From: Plectosphaerella cucumerina
Lineage: Eukaryota; Ascomycota; Sordariomycetes; Glomerellales; Plectosphaerellaceae
Direction of reading: 5' to 3'
NCBI GenBank assembly: GCA_020746995.1
Contig: JAGPXD010000004.1
Coordinates: 248,001 to 312,000 of the forward strand
Length of the DNA: 64,000 nucleotides
Shown here: one piece after another, positions 54,813 through 64,000 of the stretch
How positions within the stretch are numbered: the stretch's first letter is position 1
How the letters are laid out: each line of letters opens with the position of its first letter
Made by a program: the position numbers and the translations under genes
Notes under the pieces: generated by a model
The model's database searches: none
Told to the model about the DNA's origin: nothing
What the model saw: only the letters and a program-made list of their open reading frames with translations

Positions 54813-55013
54813 TTTAATGCTAAACTACAAATCCCACGTCTCTCCGTCCGTTGTTGTATTTCAACGCTATGAGGATCCCGGCACTCTCGGCGCCTGGGCC
54901 CCAATTAAATCTCCCTTGTAACGAGTAACAGCCGTGACTTATCTTGGGGGGAGTGGAGGGGGTGATGGTCGCAGAGTAAAGTATTCTCTATCAGGCGGGG
55001 GTGTCTTGAGTTT

Positions 55014-56907
55014 CTATCTCTGTTGCTGCTCACTGAAGGCTCGGATGGCGGCGGCGTGACTCTTGCTTGACCAACTGTTGGTTGTCAGCAAGCGCTCCAT
55101 CAAGACTTGCAGGCTTTGGGGCTCTGGGGTCACTTACATCTTGACCTCTCCGTCGTCGCCGCAGGACGCAATCATGCAGGTGTCCTCGGGATTCCACACA
55201 ACCGCGTTGGTTCGAGGGTCATGTCCCTCTAGCTGGGTGACGACTCTTCCCGAGATCTTGTGCCAAATGAGAATGTTGCCATCTGCTTCAAGTCAGTGGT
55301 TGTGGTACACCACGCCGGGACTCGCACTCACCTTCGCTCCCACTAAGGGCGAAGCTTTCGTTGGCGCCGCCCAGGCTGCTGCGAATCAGGCAGTCCCCCC
55401 CCGTGTGGCCAAGATATTTCTGGACGGTAGACTGGGTCAGGAGGTTGACGAGTCTTGCCTCGCCGTCTTTTCTGTTGACGAGCAAGTGGTGTGAATCCTG
55501 GCTGAGGCTGACCGATGTTGGTCGAATCTGCTGCGGGAGATCAAAGGCGAGCTCTCGCGTCCCTGCGTGGTAGACGTGGATGGTGTGGATGTCATCGACG
55601 GCGACGATCCATCGGCCATCTCCACAGAGATCCTGCACCCTGTGTTTCTTGTCCCAGTCGTGTAGCAGCTCGCCGTCGACAGACCATGTGCTTAAGCTAC
55701 GGTCCTTGTCAAGCGAGCTGGTCACGAAGGTCTGGCCGTTGGATGCCCAGACACAACCGCTTGCCGGCTCCGCGAAGCGTTCCAGCTTCTTCAACAGGGC
55801 ACCGGTCTGGCAGTGCAGTTAGCTTCCGCACTGGAACATATGGTTGGTGTGGCAAACCTTGGTGTCCCAGATCCTGGCATACTTGTCCCTGGCACATGTG
55901 ACAATCATCGAGTCATCGGGACTCCATGAGATGTTAGCAACCCCGTCAGCGTGGCCGCCGAGCGTCCGGATGACCCTGAATGACGGAACGTCCCAGATAA
56001 TGACGACCTCCGTGCTACCCCAGCCAGCCAGGCGCCGACCGTCGTGAGAAAACTGCACTCCCCATACCTCGCCGCCAACGTCTGTCAGAGACAGGGCAAC
56101 CTCGCTCGGGAAATGGCTCTTGTCGCAGGCGTGATCCGCGTAGAGAGACGGAGATGACGCAACGGTGTGGAAGACACAACTGTCGATTTGGCTCTTCTTC
56201 ACTTGTTGGAGGAGAACAGCCAGTCGGTTTTCCGGCAGCATGACTGATGGCGAGATGCATCTTGACAGTGCCGAAAGGAGTAGTGACCGTGACTCGCCGT
56301 CCGCTCCGTCCCACTGGGCTTTAGACTTGAGTTCCTGCGCGGTACGGCACATGAGGAGGCTCGAGAGGAAGTGCAGCTTGTTCGTATCGCGGTGTAGCGG
56401 TGTCAGCTCCGTCCTGAGTACCATCAGGGCCCGGCTCGTCTCGCGCTGCTCAAGAAGCTCCAGGAACTTCTGCTGTCTGACCCAGAAGCGCATGGTGCTG
56501 ATATCGGAGCCCGGAGCCAGGACCAGACCATTCCCGGGCGGCGTGGGCACATCGTCGTCAGTCGCCAGTGCAGCCCCAGAGAGAAGTTGCTCGGCCTCGG
56601 GCCACGACCCTTCAAGAACAGCTTCACGGAATGCCGCCACTGTAGGGCTCTCCAGCTCGAAGCCGCTGTCGTGACTGACGCTCTTGGCCGCCTCTTGGTA
56701 TCCCATGTCTGAGAGTGTCTGAATCATTATTCGCGTCACTTCCTCCCGATCATGGCCAAAGTATGTTGACGGGCGCCCGGCAGGCTCGCCGGCGGTGGCG
56801 GAAGAGCCATTCAGGACGGCCTTGCCAGAGGTGCCATTTGCTGTAGAGGTGCCGCCATTCGAGGGCCTGGTGCCGTTGGAAGCCGCGTCTCCCGTCGCAA
56901 GCATCAT
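55014..56907 (-). CDS. GID7: GID7/WDR26-like subunit of the CTLH/GID ubiquitin ligase
   Basis: Minus-strand exons 56907-55858, 55806-55332, 55282-55138 and 55074-55014 give 576 residues from the first ATG (56907). The frame continues 5' to 56985 without ATG and codes RRHRESSPELAESHVRKRRRL; an acceptor-like CCCACAG ends at 56989, so a missing 5' exon with the true start is likely. LisH near 55-90 (EEVTRIMIQTLSDMGYQEAAKSV) and CTLH follow. WD40 repeats from about 240 cover the rest (GHADGVANISWSPDD, WDTKTGALLKKL, WHKISGRVV, and GHDPRTNAVVWNPED near the end). In yeast Gid7 is part of the GID E3 ligase that degrades gluconeogenic enzymes such as Fbp1 after glucose return; WDR26 is the human counterpart. 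Cytosolic and nuclear. Confidence 0.88.
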
Positions 56908-56985
56908 GTCGTCGTCCAGTCTTCGGCGTTTCCGAACATGCGATTCGGCTAGCTCAGGAGAGCTCTCCCGGTGCCTCCGGCCCAA

Positions 56986-58539
56986 GGCCTGTGGGTTCAG
57001 TGTAGGTCTTATTGTGTCAGAGGCCGTGATTACTGCGGGCAGGGGTTCGGGCTTGGAGGGTGGCTCTCGAGGGCGAGCTTGTCGGATGGATACTGGTAGA
57101 GTGGTGTTTGTAGGCGGGATAAGGTTGGTCGCTCGGCGGGTACGATATCTAGACCCGTCAAAGTCTAAGAAGGTGGGCGGGCGTGGAAGACACGGGCGTT
57201 ATGGTTGTTGTAGATAAGATCGAAGTTGAAGGTGCTTGCCTCATTGCGAAGCTCGGTGCCGCGGTGGTGTCTGGTATGGGCTCTGGGGTCTAGGACGGAT
57301 CGAGCGCTGGGTACTTCCTCCACATGGTAACGTGATGTGGTTCAGAGGTACCTGAGCCGAAGCTGGGGCAGCTAGCGAAGTATCTCCGCTGCGCGGGCAT
57401 TTGGTGGCGGGAACATAGTGCAGGACTGGGGCGGCCAGGGTGCTATGGTACTGCCTCAGGACGCTCCTGCACATGACACAGGGACTTGCAAGGGAGCTAC
57501 AGGCCTGATTGGACGTCATCGCCTGGCATCTGTAAGGCGTCAGGCGTCAATTATTCGTGACAGCCATCCACCCAGCTACAGGTATGGAACGGGCGAGGAA
57601 GTCAAGTAGGATGCGGCGGGAACTGGAAAAGCAAGTACACGAGAATATGAAGTGTATCGCCTGGTGTGCATAGCAAAAGCAGAGCTTCACCGAACCTTGA
57701 GCGCCACAGCAGCGCTGAGCTCCAGCTAGGTGCATGACAGGATGTACCTGTTCCAAGCTGGGAGAGTATGTGCCATCGTGATAACGCTTACCTCGTCGAG
57801 ATGCTCCATCCCGTTCCTTCCTACGGGAGCAGGTATGCTGGCATCCGGCTTATGACGCGTGGTGACGAGTTCGCCAGGCAGCTGAGAACCGTAACGCATC
57901 TGCCTGCCCGTGCTGGTCCCTTCTTTGAGACTCGTTCTCCGAGTCCCCCAACGCTCCAGCGTGTAGTGCAATGCCGTCCAATGAGCATGCACTTCTCGGT
58001 AGGAAACACCCTGGAAACAAGGGGGCCTCGAGCGCCCGCCACCTCACAGTGCACCTTCAGGAGGGAAGACGTGGAAGGTGTGGCTCAGGCCCGACGCACG
58101 CACGCTGAAGTGGAGGGTGCAGTCGGTCCAGTCCAGCCCGCAGGGGCCCTATCGAGGCTCCACTGATGAGAGGTTGCGACTCCGGCACGACGTCGTAACA
58201 CAAGTTCCCACCCATGCCTTGCTGCCCCGTTTTAGGCTCGTGAATGTTGCATCTCTCCCAAATACAGTCAACCCCCTTTCGCAAAGAGCGCTGCCTGTTC
58301 GACGCCGCGCATCCGTCACACCACCCCGAGAGTCGTCGCACCGACTTCCATCACTACACCCGGTCACTCCTCGCCCCTTTGCGGCATTTGCAAGTCTCTG
58401 CCTCTCGAGTCCCGCGACACCGACACCGTATCGAGCCAGGAGCAACCTGCGACAGGACACCCTATCAACTCGGCGGCCACTCGAGCTTCCAACCTGTCCA
58501 CCGCCGCCTCTCTCTCGCATCCCGAATAGCCTTACAAAC
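56986..58539. other. Divergent intergenic region (GID7-like / Vps1)
   Basis: 1554 bp holding the promoter and probable 5' exon(s) of the GID7-like gene and the promoter of Vps1. I could not find an upstream ATG exon for GID7 that keeps frame. The last 300 bp before Vps1 are pyrimidine-rich, as usual in leaders of strongly expressed fungal genes. Confidence 0.5.
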
Positions 58540-60880
58540 ATGAGCTCCTCGGCGAGCTCGTCCCAGCAGGGCGGTATCTCGGATCCCGCCCTCATCACGT
58601 TCGTCCTCGTCCATGCATGGCCACGTGTGTCGACCAAGCTGACCGCAATCTCGCAGGCTTGTCAACAAGCTCCAGGATGTCTTCACCACTGTTGGAGTCA
58701 CCAACCCCATCGATCTTCCCCAGATCGCAGTCGTCGGAAGTCAGTCTGGCGGCAAGAGTTCCGTGCTGGAGAACATTGTTGGCCGCGACTTGTGAGTGCC
58801 CCGCGCTGCCACTGACGTGCACTGGTGTCTTCCGCCATCACCATCTCAAAGCTGACCCGGTCTCCGACAGCCTGCCTCGAGGCTCCGGTATCGTGACTCG
58901 ACGACCCCTCGTTCTTCAGCTCATCAACAGGCCCGCGGGCCAGGCCAACGGCGCCGGCGACGACCTCGCAAATAGCACCGACAAGGCTTCCAACGTTGAC
59001 GAATGGGGCGAGTTCCTCCACATCCCCGGCCAGAAGTTCTTCGACTTCAACAAGATTCGCGATGAGATCAGCCGAGAGACAGAGGCAAAGGTCGGCCGCA
59101 ACGGCGGCATCTCTGCCCAGCCCATCAATCTGCGAATCTACTCCCCGAACGTCCTGACCCTCACCCTCGTCGATCTTCCCGGTCTCACAAAGGTCCCCGT
59201 CGGCGACCAACCGAGGGATATCGAGAGGCAAATCCGCGACATGGTTCTCAAGTACATCACCAAGCCCAACGCCATCATCCTTGCCGTCACATCAGCCAAC
59301 ATTGATCTGGCCAACTCCGACGGCCTGAAGCTTGCGAGAGAGGTCGACCCCGAGGGTCAGAGGACCATCGGTGTGTTGACCAAGGTCGATCTCATGGACG
59401 AGGGCACCGACGTCGTTGATATCCTGGCTGGACGCATCATTCCCCTGCGCCTCGGCTACGTCCCCGTCGTCAACAGAGGTCAGCGCGACATCGACAACAA
59501 GAAGCCCATCCAGCAGGCGCTGGAGGCGGAGAAGAACTTCTTCGAGAACCACAAGGCCTACAGGAACAAGAGCTCGTACTGCGGTACCCCATACCTGGCG
59601 AGAAAGCTCAACCTCATCCTCATGATGCACATCAAGCAGACGCTGCCCGACATCAAGGGGCGCATCCAGAGCTCCCTGCAAAAGTACACCGCCGAGCTCG
59701 AGTCCCTGGGCCCCAGCGTGCTTGGAAACAGCGCAAACATCATCCTCAACATCATTACCGAGTTTACAAACGAGTGGCGGACCGTGCTGGACGGAAATAA
59801 CCAGGAGCTCTCCAGCACCGAACTGTCGGGAGGTGCGCGTATCAGCTTCGTCTTCCACGAGCTGTACTCCAACGGTGTCAAGGCCGTGGATCCCTTCGAC
59901 GTTGTCAAGGATGCCGACATCCGCACCATTCTCTACAACTCGTCCGGCTCCTCGCCGGCACTCTTTGTTGGAACTGCCGCCTTTGAGCTCATCGTCAAGC
60001 AGCAGATCAAGCGCCTGGAGGAGCCCAGCCTGAAGTGTGTGTCCCTGGTCTACGACGAGCTCGTCCGCATCCTGTCGCAGCTTCTGGGCAAGACGCTGTA
60101 CAGGCGGTACCCGTCTCTGAAGGAGAAGGTCCACACCACGGTCATCTCCTTCTTCAAGAAGGCCATGGACCCCACCAACAAGCTGGTCAGGGACCTTGTC
60201 GCCATGGAGGCCTGCTACATCAACACTGGCCACCCCGACTTCCTGAACGGCCACCGCGCCATGGCCATCGTCAACGAGCGGTACAACCCGGCCAAGCCCG
60301 TGCAGGTCGATCCCAAGACCGGAAAGCCCCTGCCATCGGGCACCCCCCGGGCCCAGAGCCCCACGGTTCCCGAAGGCGACAACGCCAACGGTGGCTTCTT
60401 CGGCAGCTTCTTCGCGGCGAAGAACAAGAAGAAGGCCGCCGCCATGGAGGCTCCTCCCCCGACCCTGAAGGCGTCGGGCACCCTGTCCGAGCGCGAGAAC
60501 ATTGAGGTCGAGGTCATCAGTACGTTGCAGCTGCCCCGGGCTCGTCTGGATCCAGTCTCGCTAACCCGCAAATGCAGAGCTGCTCATCAACTCCTACTAC
60601 AACATCGTCAAGCGCACCATGATCGATATGGTCCCCAAGGCCATCATGCTGACCCTGGTCCAGTAAGTCCACTGCTGCACCCCACGCACACCCTAATGCT
60701 GACCCTTTCAGGTTTACCAAGGACGAGATGCAGAAGGAGCTCCTCGAGAACATGTACCGCAGTGATGCTCTGGACGACCTTCTCAAGGAGAGCGACTACA
60801 CGGTCCGGAGGAGGAAGGAGTGCCAGCAGATGGTCGAGTCGCTGTCCAAGGCTAGCGAGATTGTCAGCCAGGTTCAGTAA
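58540..60880 (+). CDS. VPS1: Vps1, dynamin-like GTPase
   Basis: Exons 58540-58598, 58657-58791, 58871-60519, 60578-60662 and 60712-60880 give 698 residues; splicing restores LVNKLQDVFTTVG and FLPRGSGIVTRRPL. GTPase signatures: P-loop GSQSGGKSS, Thr in IVTRRP, DLPG, TKVD (LTKVDLMDEGTD). The middle and GED regions end the chain (LLKESDYTVRRRKECQQMVESLSKA). The usual dynamin P-loop is GSQS[SA]GKSS; the fifth residue is Gly here. Vps1 drives scission of vesicles at the Golgi and endosomes, and peroxisome and vacuole fission. About 80 residues before the GED (Pro/Lys/Ala-rich with ESERENIEVEVI-like) are the variable Insert B. Size matches yeast Vps1 (704 residues). The donor of the first intron is GTTCGT, weak. 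Confidence 0.96.
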
Positions 60881-61719
60881 ACACCCATCTTTCCACACCT
60901 TAGTTGAACCCCGTTTCGGCGCATAGCGGCGTCGTCCATTGGCACAAGGGCCTTTTCAAGCAGGAAGCAGGAAGCATTGCAAGAGAGAGACAGAGAGACC
61001 ATGATAGATCGAACTCCAGAGCTGGGTTGGGCTGAGACGTACGATATGGTCCGGTGTCGGCTCCCCTTTTCGATACCCAAGTGCACCGATAAGGCAGCCT
61101 GCGGCAGGAGTAGTAACGGTCATCTGTTTGTTCCGTGTTAGTTAATTGATGCCACCTATGACTGGTTTCCCACTCGTCAGCACCGGCTTCCCGAGACCTC
61201 GACACATTGTGTACCCGCTGACCGCGTTCGGCGCAGGTCGAGCCGGGGTGTGGTCATGTTTGCTCGGCCGGGTCGGTCTCGGCTTCGGTCGGCGCGACTC
61301 TGGCAAGCAGCTGGTGTCACGGCACCTTTGACAAGCACCCTCTGACAAGTAGGCCGGGCTCGATGGGACGCCGGCGTGGCAGCTGAACGCCGACTCGGAT
61401 GCTGCCAACCGTCCCGAGACCTGGACCGGATTTGCTTACACACTAGGCGGAATACCGAGTCTCGGTTCGTCTGAAGTCGAAAACACTTGTCTTCCAGACA
61501 CCTTTGCAAAAGACCGCAGGGACCTCGGCTGTGCGAGTCGCGCTTTGTGCACGATACGTTGACTGTCGCAGGCCTGTGTCCCGGACTTGATATACCGACA
61601 CTGGGTAGATGCTGCGTTGCCTCAAGGATTTGGCGGCCATTGCGAAAGCATCGTCAACCGCAACAACAAGCCCCTCCTCAAAAGCCTCCCGAGCAAGCTG
61701 GAAAGGCACTCAGCACACA
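60881..61719. other. Intergenic region before SDR gene
   Basis: 839 bp with the Vps1 3' end and the SDR promoter. The SDR frame is open 5' of its ATG up to an in-frame ATG at 61609, but that extension looks like leader sequence. No element is recognised. Confidence 0.5.
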
Positions 61720-62815
61720 ATGGCGGAATGGCTCCCCTCCCTATTCAATCACTTCCGGGCCTACCCGTACCCTGAAGGCGACTTCTCTGGCAAGACGGTC
61801 GTCGTCACAGGGGCAAATGTAGGCCTCGGTCTCGAAGCATCGCGGCACTTCGCCCGCCTCAAAGCTCAGAGGATCATTCTAGCATGTCGTGACATCACGA
61901 AGGGGGAGGCTGCCAAGGAGGACATTCAAGCGTCCCTCACAGCCACAAACACACCCAATTCCAATGCTGGGATGAAACCATCAGTCGTCGCCATTGAGGT
62001 TTGGCAGCTTGACCTTGCCGACGTCAGCAGCATTCGGGATTTTGCAAGGCGGGTAGATACTGAGCTCGACCGGGTCGACTACTTCATGAGCAACGCCGGC
62101 TTGGGTTTCGGTCCATATCGCCAGACGACCGAGGGGTGGGAGGAACAGCTCGGTGTCAACGTTATTGGCACGTTTCTGCTGGCCCTCTTGGTGCTGCCTG
62201 CTCTAAGGAGAACGACAGAGCAACACAACGTCAAGGCGAGACTCTGCGTAACTGCTTCAACTGCATCTCACCTGGTATGCCTCATGCCCTCGTACCATGC
62301 GCACATGACTGACCAAGAACTTCTAGGCTCGCTTCTCTGAACGCAACGAGCCTCACGTCCTGAAAGCCATCAACGCAAACACGAATCTCAGCGACCGCTA
62401 CAAACTCACCAAACTCCTTCAGATCATGATCGTGCGACAACTCGCCCTAACCACGAGAAAGTCCAGCAAGAACGACAATGTCATCGTCAACTCCATCCAC
62501 CCAGGCCTCTGCAGCACTGATCTCTTCCGGTCTTTTGCCCTGCCGCTCAGGATCCCCCATCAAGTCATCCTGAAGATCATCGCTCGCTCGCCTGAGATGG
62601 GGAGCCGGACACTTCTGGCGGCGGCTCTGAGTAAGGATGAGGCGGAGGGGGATGAGAAGACGGCGACTCATGGGAGGTTCTTGGATGAGTGTGTTGTGGG
62701 GAGGTTTCCGGACCTCATGTTGGGTGAGGATGGGGAGATGCTGCAGGTTAAGGTTTGGAAGGAGTTGCTGGAGATTTTGGAGGGGATTGAACCGGGTATT
62801 GAGACGACGATATGA
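61720..62815 (+). CDS. Short-chain dehydrogenase/reductase
   Basis: Exons 61720-62274 and 62327-62815 give 347 residues. The Rossmann cofactor motif is TGANVGLG, the NAG motif reads MSNAGLG, a likely catalytic Ser lies in CVTASTASH, and the YxxxK pair is YKLTK just after the splice. NSIHPGLCSTDL resembles the post-active-site PG motif. The family (retinol dehydrogenase/WWOX-like, extended fungal SDRs) reduces or oxidises small alcohols and ketones with NADP(H) or NAD(H); the substrate is unknown. ATG 61720 puts MAEWLPSLFNHF in front of the fold; ATG 61609 would add 37 residues of Ser/Lys-rich sequence with no similarity to the fold. Nothing nearby suggests a pathway. Confidence 0.9.
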
Positions 62816-63848
62816 TTGAGGCAGTGGAGGCTAAGAGAGCGTGTCGGTCATGGAGCAGAGTAGGCGATGGGATCACGACTGATGTCTGCTGGGTGTCCAG
62901 GGTGTCAGTTCGACTGTCCAGTACTTGAAATTGGCCGTTTATGCCCTTGCCAAGTTGTATAGAGACAAATGGCTAGGGATGGGTGCTTCAGTCCCGGTTC
63001 GCTTGAACTGCGACCTGTCGCTTCTTCCCTTGGAAGAGCTGCCACACCGACGTGCGGATCATGACGTTCAGCTCGTCTGCGGCTTCGACTCCTCTGGTAC
63101 CTCGATCTTATCAGGTGTTGCTGGCATCAAGAAACCATACGATCCGGCCCCGACAGCCGAGCGCTTGTCACCTGCATAGAAGTGGCTGACCCTAGTGATG
63201 TAGTTGATGGACTGGGTAGAAGCCAAGAAGATAGGGGGTCTGTCAAGATGGGCAGGGGGTTCACTCATGGAGGGCCGGCCCGGCACAGAGACAACCCCTC
63301 CGGATCCTTGCCGGTCTATTGCATGCGAGTTCCTGTAAGATGATAGATATCGCCGGGCTGCGGTCTGTAGCTAGGGGATCTGACGGCGCATCTCACGTGG
63401 CGGAGGCCGGGGTTGGCGCGGCATCTAGCTCGAAAGCGCTACGCCGCTCCGCAATGGCCAAGCTTCTTTCCGAATTGAGCAATCCTCGTAAATGGGGTTC
63501 CTTATCCCAGCCTTGATATCAGGATCATGTGGGGTAGGTAAGGTTGCTGGAGGAGCTCTCGATGCTACCAAAGAGGCCAGTGTCGACCGTCGATGGCGCC
63601 GCGACGCCTTCGTCGATATCGCTCGGGGTCGTATCTTTACCAGGGGATGATAACGTGCCGCTTTGATGTGCCGCCCCTTCAGGCTGGCTGGGAGGGGGAA
63701 GAATGCGAACTTCTTCAAAAGACAGCTCCACGTCGTGGCCATTGAGTAAGGTAGCTAGGATCATCAGGTGTCCCCGATCATCAGGAGTTCTCAGTAACTG
63801 CCTTGCCTCACCCCTATTCTCTCATCCTGTTCCTCATCCACCGGCAAG
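62816..63848. other. Intergenic region of about 1 kb
   Basis: It holds the promoter of the next gene. One minus-strand ATG frame at 63525-63764 codes 79 residues of plausible but unrecognised sequence; I see no start context or splice partner for it and leave it out. Confidence 0.5.
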
Positions 63849-64000
63849 ATGTACACCGGCTCTTTCGCCATCCTCGCAGCCCTCGCTGGGTCTGTCCACG
63901 CGAGCGGCGTTGACGCTGATGATGCGTGCGAGGGTGCTTCCCCAGCCGATACCATCTTCCGAAACGGGAGCATCTCCACCATGGACAAGGGTCTTTCCAA
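63849..64000 (+). CDS. Secreted amidohydrolase (YtcJ-like), 5' part only
   Basis: Only the first 50 codons lie inside the window; the gene continues past the right edge. ATG 63849 begins a signal peptide (MYTGSFAILAALAGSVHASG). The following ADTIFRNGSISTMDKG fits the N-terminal strand of metal-dependent amidohydrolase family 3 (usual form: ADxIFxNGxIxTMD). Extracellular hydrolysis of an amide or related bond would be expected. The call rests on this short motif, so it is tentative. Confidence 0.55.
   Translation, partial: MYTGSFAILAALAGSVHASGVDADDACEGASPADTIFRNGSISTMDKGLS

Noticed and set aside
59292..60254. Minus-strand frame of 320 codons over Vps1
   Set aside because: Mirror of the Vps1 coding strand; no independent evidence.
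63525..63764. Minus-strand ATG frame of 79 codons
   Set aside because: Plausible composition but no family, no splice partner and it overlaps another open frame in a different phase.

Overview
The window is nuclear DNA of a filamentous ascomycete (Pezizomycotina, most likely a sordariomycete). It is GC-rich, genes lie on both strands, introns are short (mostly 48-75 bp with CTRAC-type branch points), and there are fungal-only families: Zn2Cys6 and copper-fist regulators, LysM proteins, a killer-toxin-type GH18 chitinase and a 3-carboxy-cis,cis-muconate cyclase of Neurospora type. I see no transposon, tRNA, rRNA or CRISPR array. I rebuilt gene models by joining reading frames at splice sites, and every multi-exon model given keeps frame to its stop codon.

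Layout. 0-10.2 kb: a secreted Pro/Gly/Ala-repeat protein (-), a SIRT5-like sirtuin (-), a large membrane protein of unknown function (+), an HNH-type protein (+) and carboxymuconate cyclase (+). 11.3-20.5 kb is a transport/regulation block: a YAT-family amino-acid permease (+), a DHA1-type MFS transporter (-), and two Zn2Cys6 regulators in tandem (+). The first regulator is divergent from the MFS gene, and a perfect inverted repeat lies between them. 20.6-25.9 kb: a CNNM/Mam3-type DUF21-CBS membrane protein (-) and 3-phosphoglycerate dehydrogenase (-). 27.0-33.7 kb is the most striking accessory locus: a secreted LysM protein (-) and a 1368-residue LysM/hevein/GH18 chitinase (+), divergent from one 990-bp intergenic region. 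33.9-38.7 kb: a DUF2461 protein (+) and a C2H2 regulator with a polyglutamine tract (-), followed by almost 5 kb without a credible gene.

43.6-64 kb is mostly housekeeping: an EFM7-type eEF1A methyltransferase (-), an RS/charged nuclear-type protein (-), a copper-fist regulator (-), a U2SURP/SR140-like splicing protein (-), an FAD-dependent amine oxidase of the sarcosine/fructosyl-amino-acid oxidase family (+), a GID7/WDR26-type subunit (-), the dynamin-like GTPase Vps1 (+), a short-chain dehydrogenase (+), and the 5' end of a secreted amidohydrolase that runs off the right edge.

Two regulators (the first Zn2Cys6 factor and the C2H2 factor) each need a GC-AG intron to restore their conserved domains. 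No classical secondary-metabolite backbone gene is present. The best candidates for new biology are the LysM-chitinase divergon, the MFS/Zn2Cys6 divergent pair with its palindrome, and the large orphan membrane protein.
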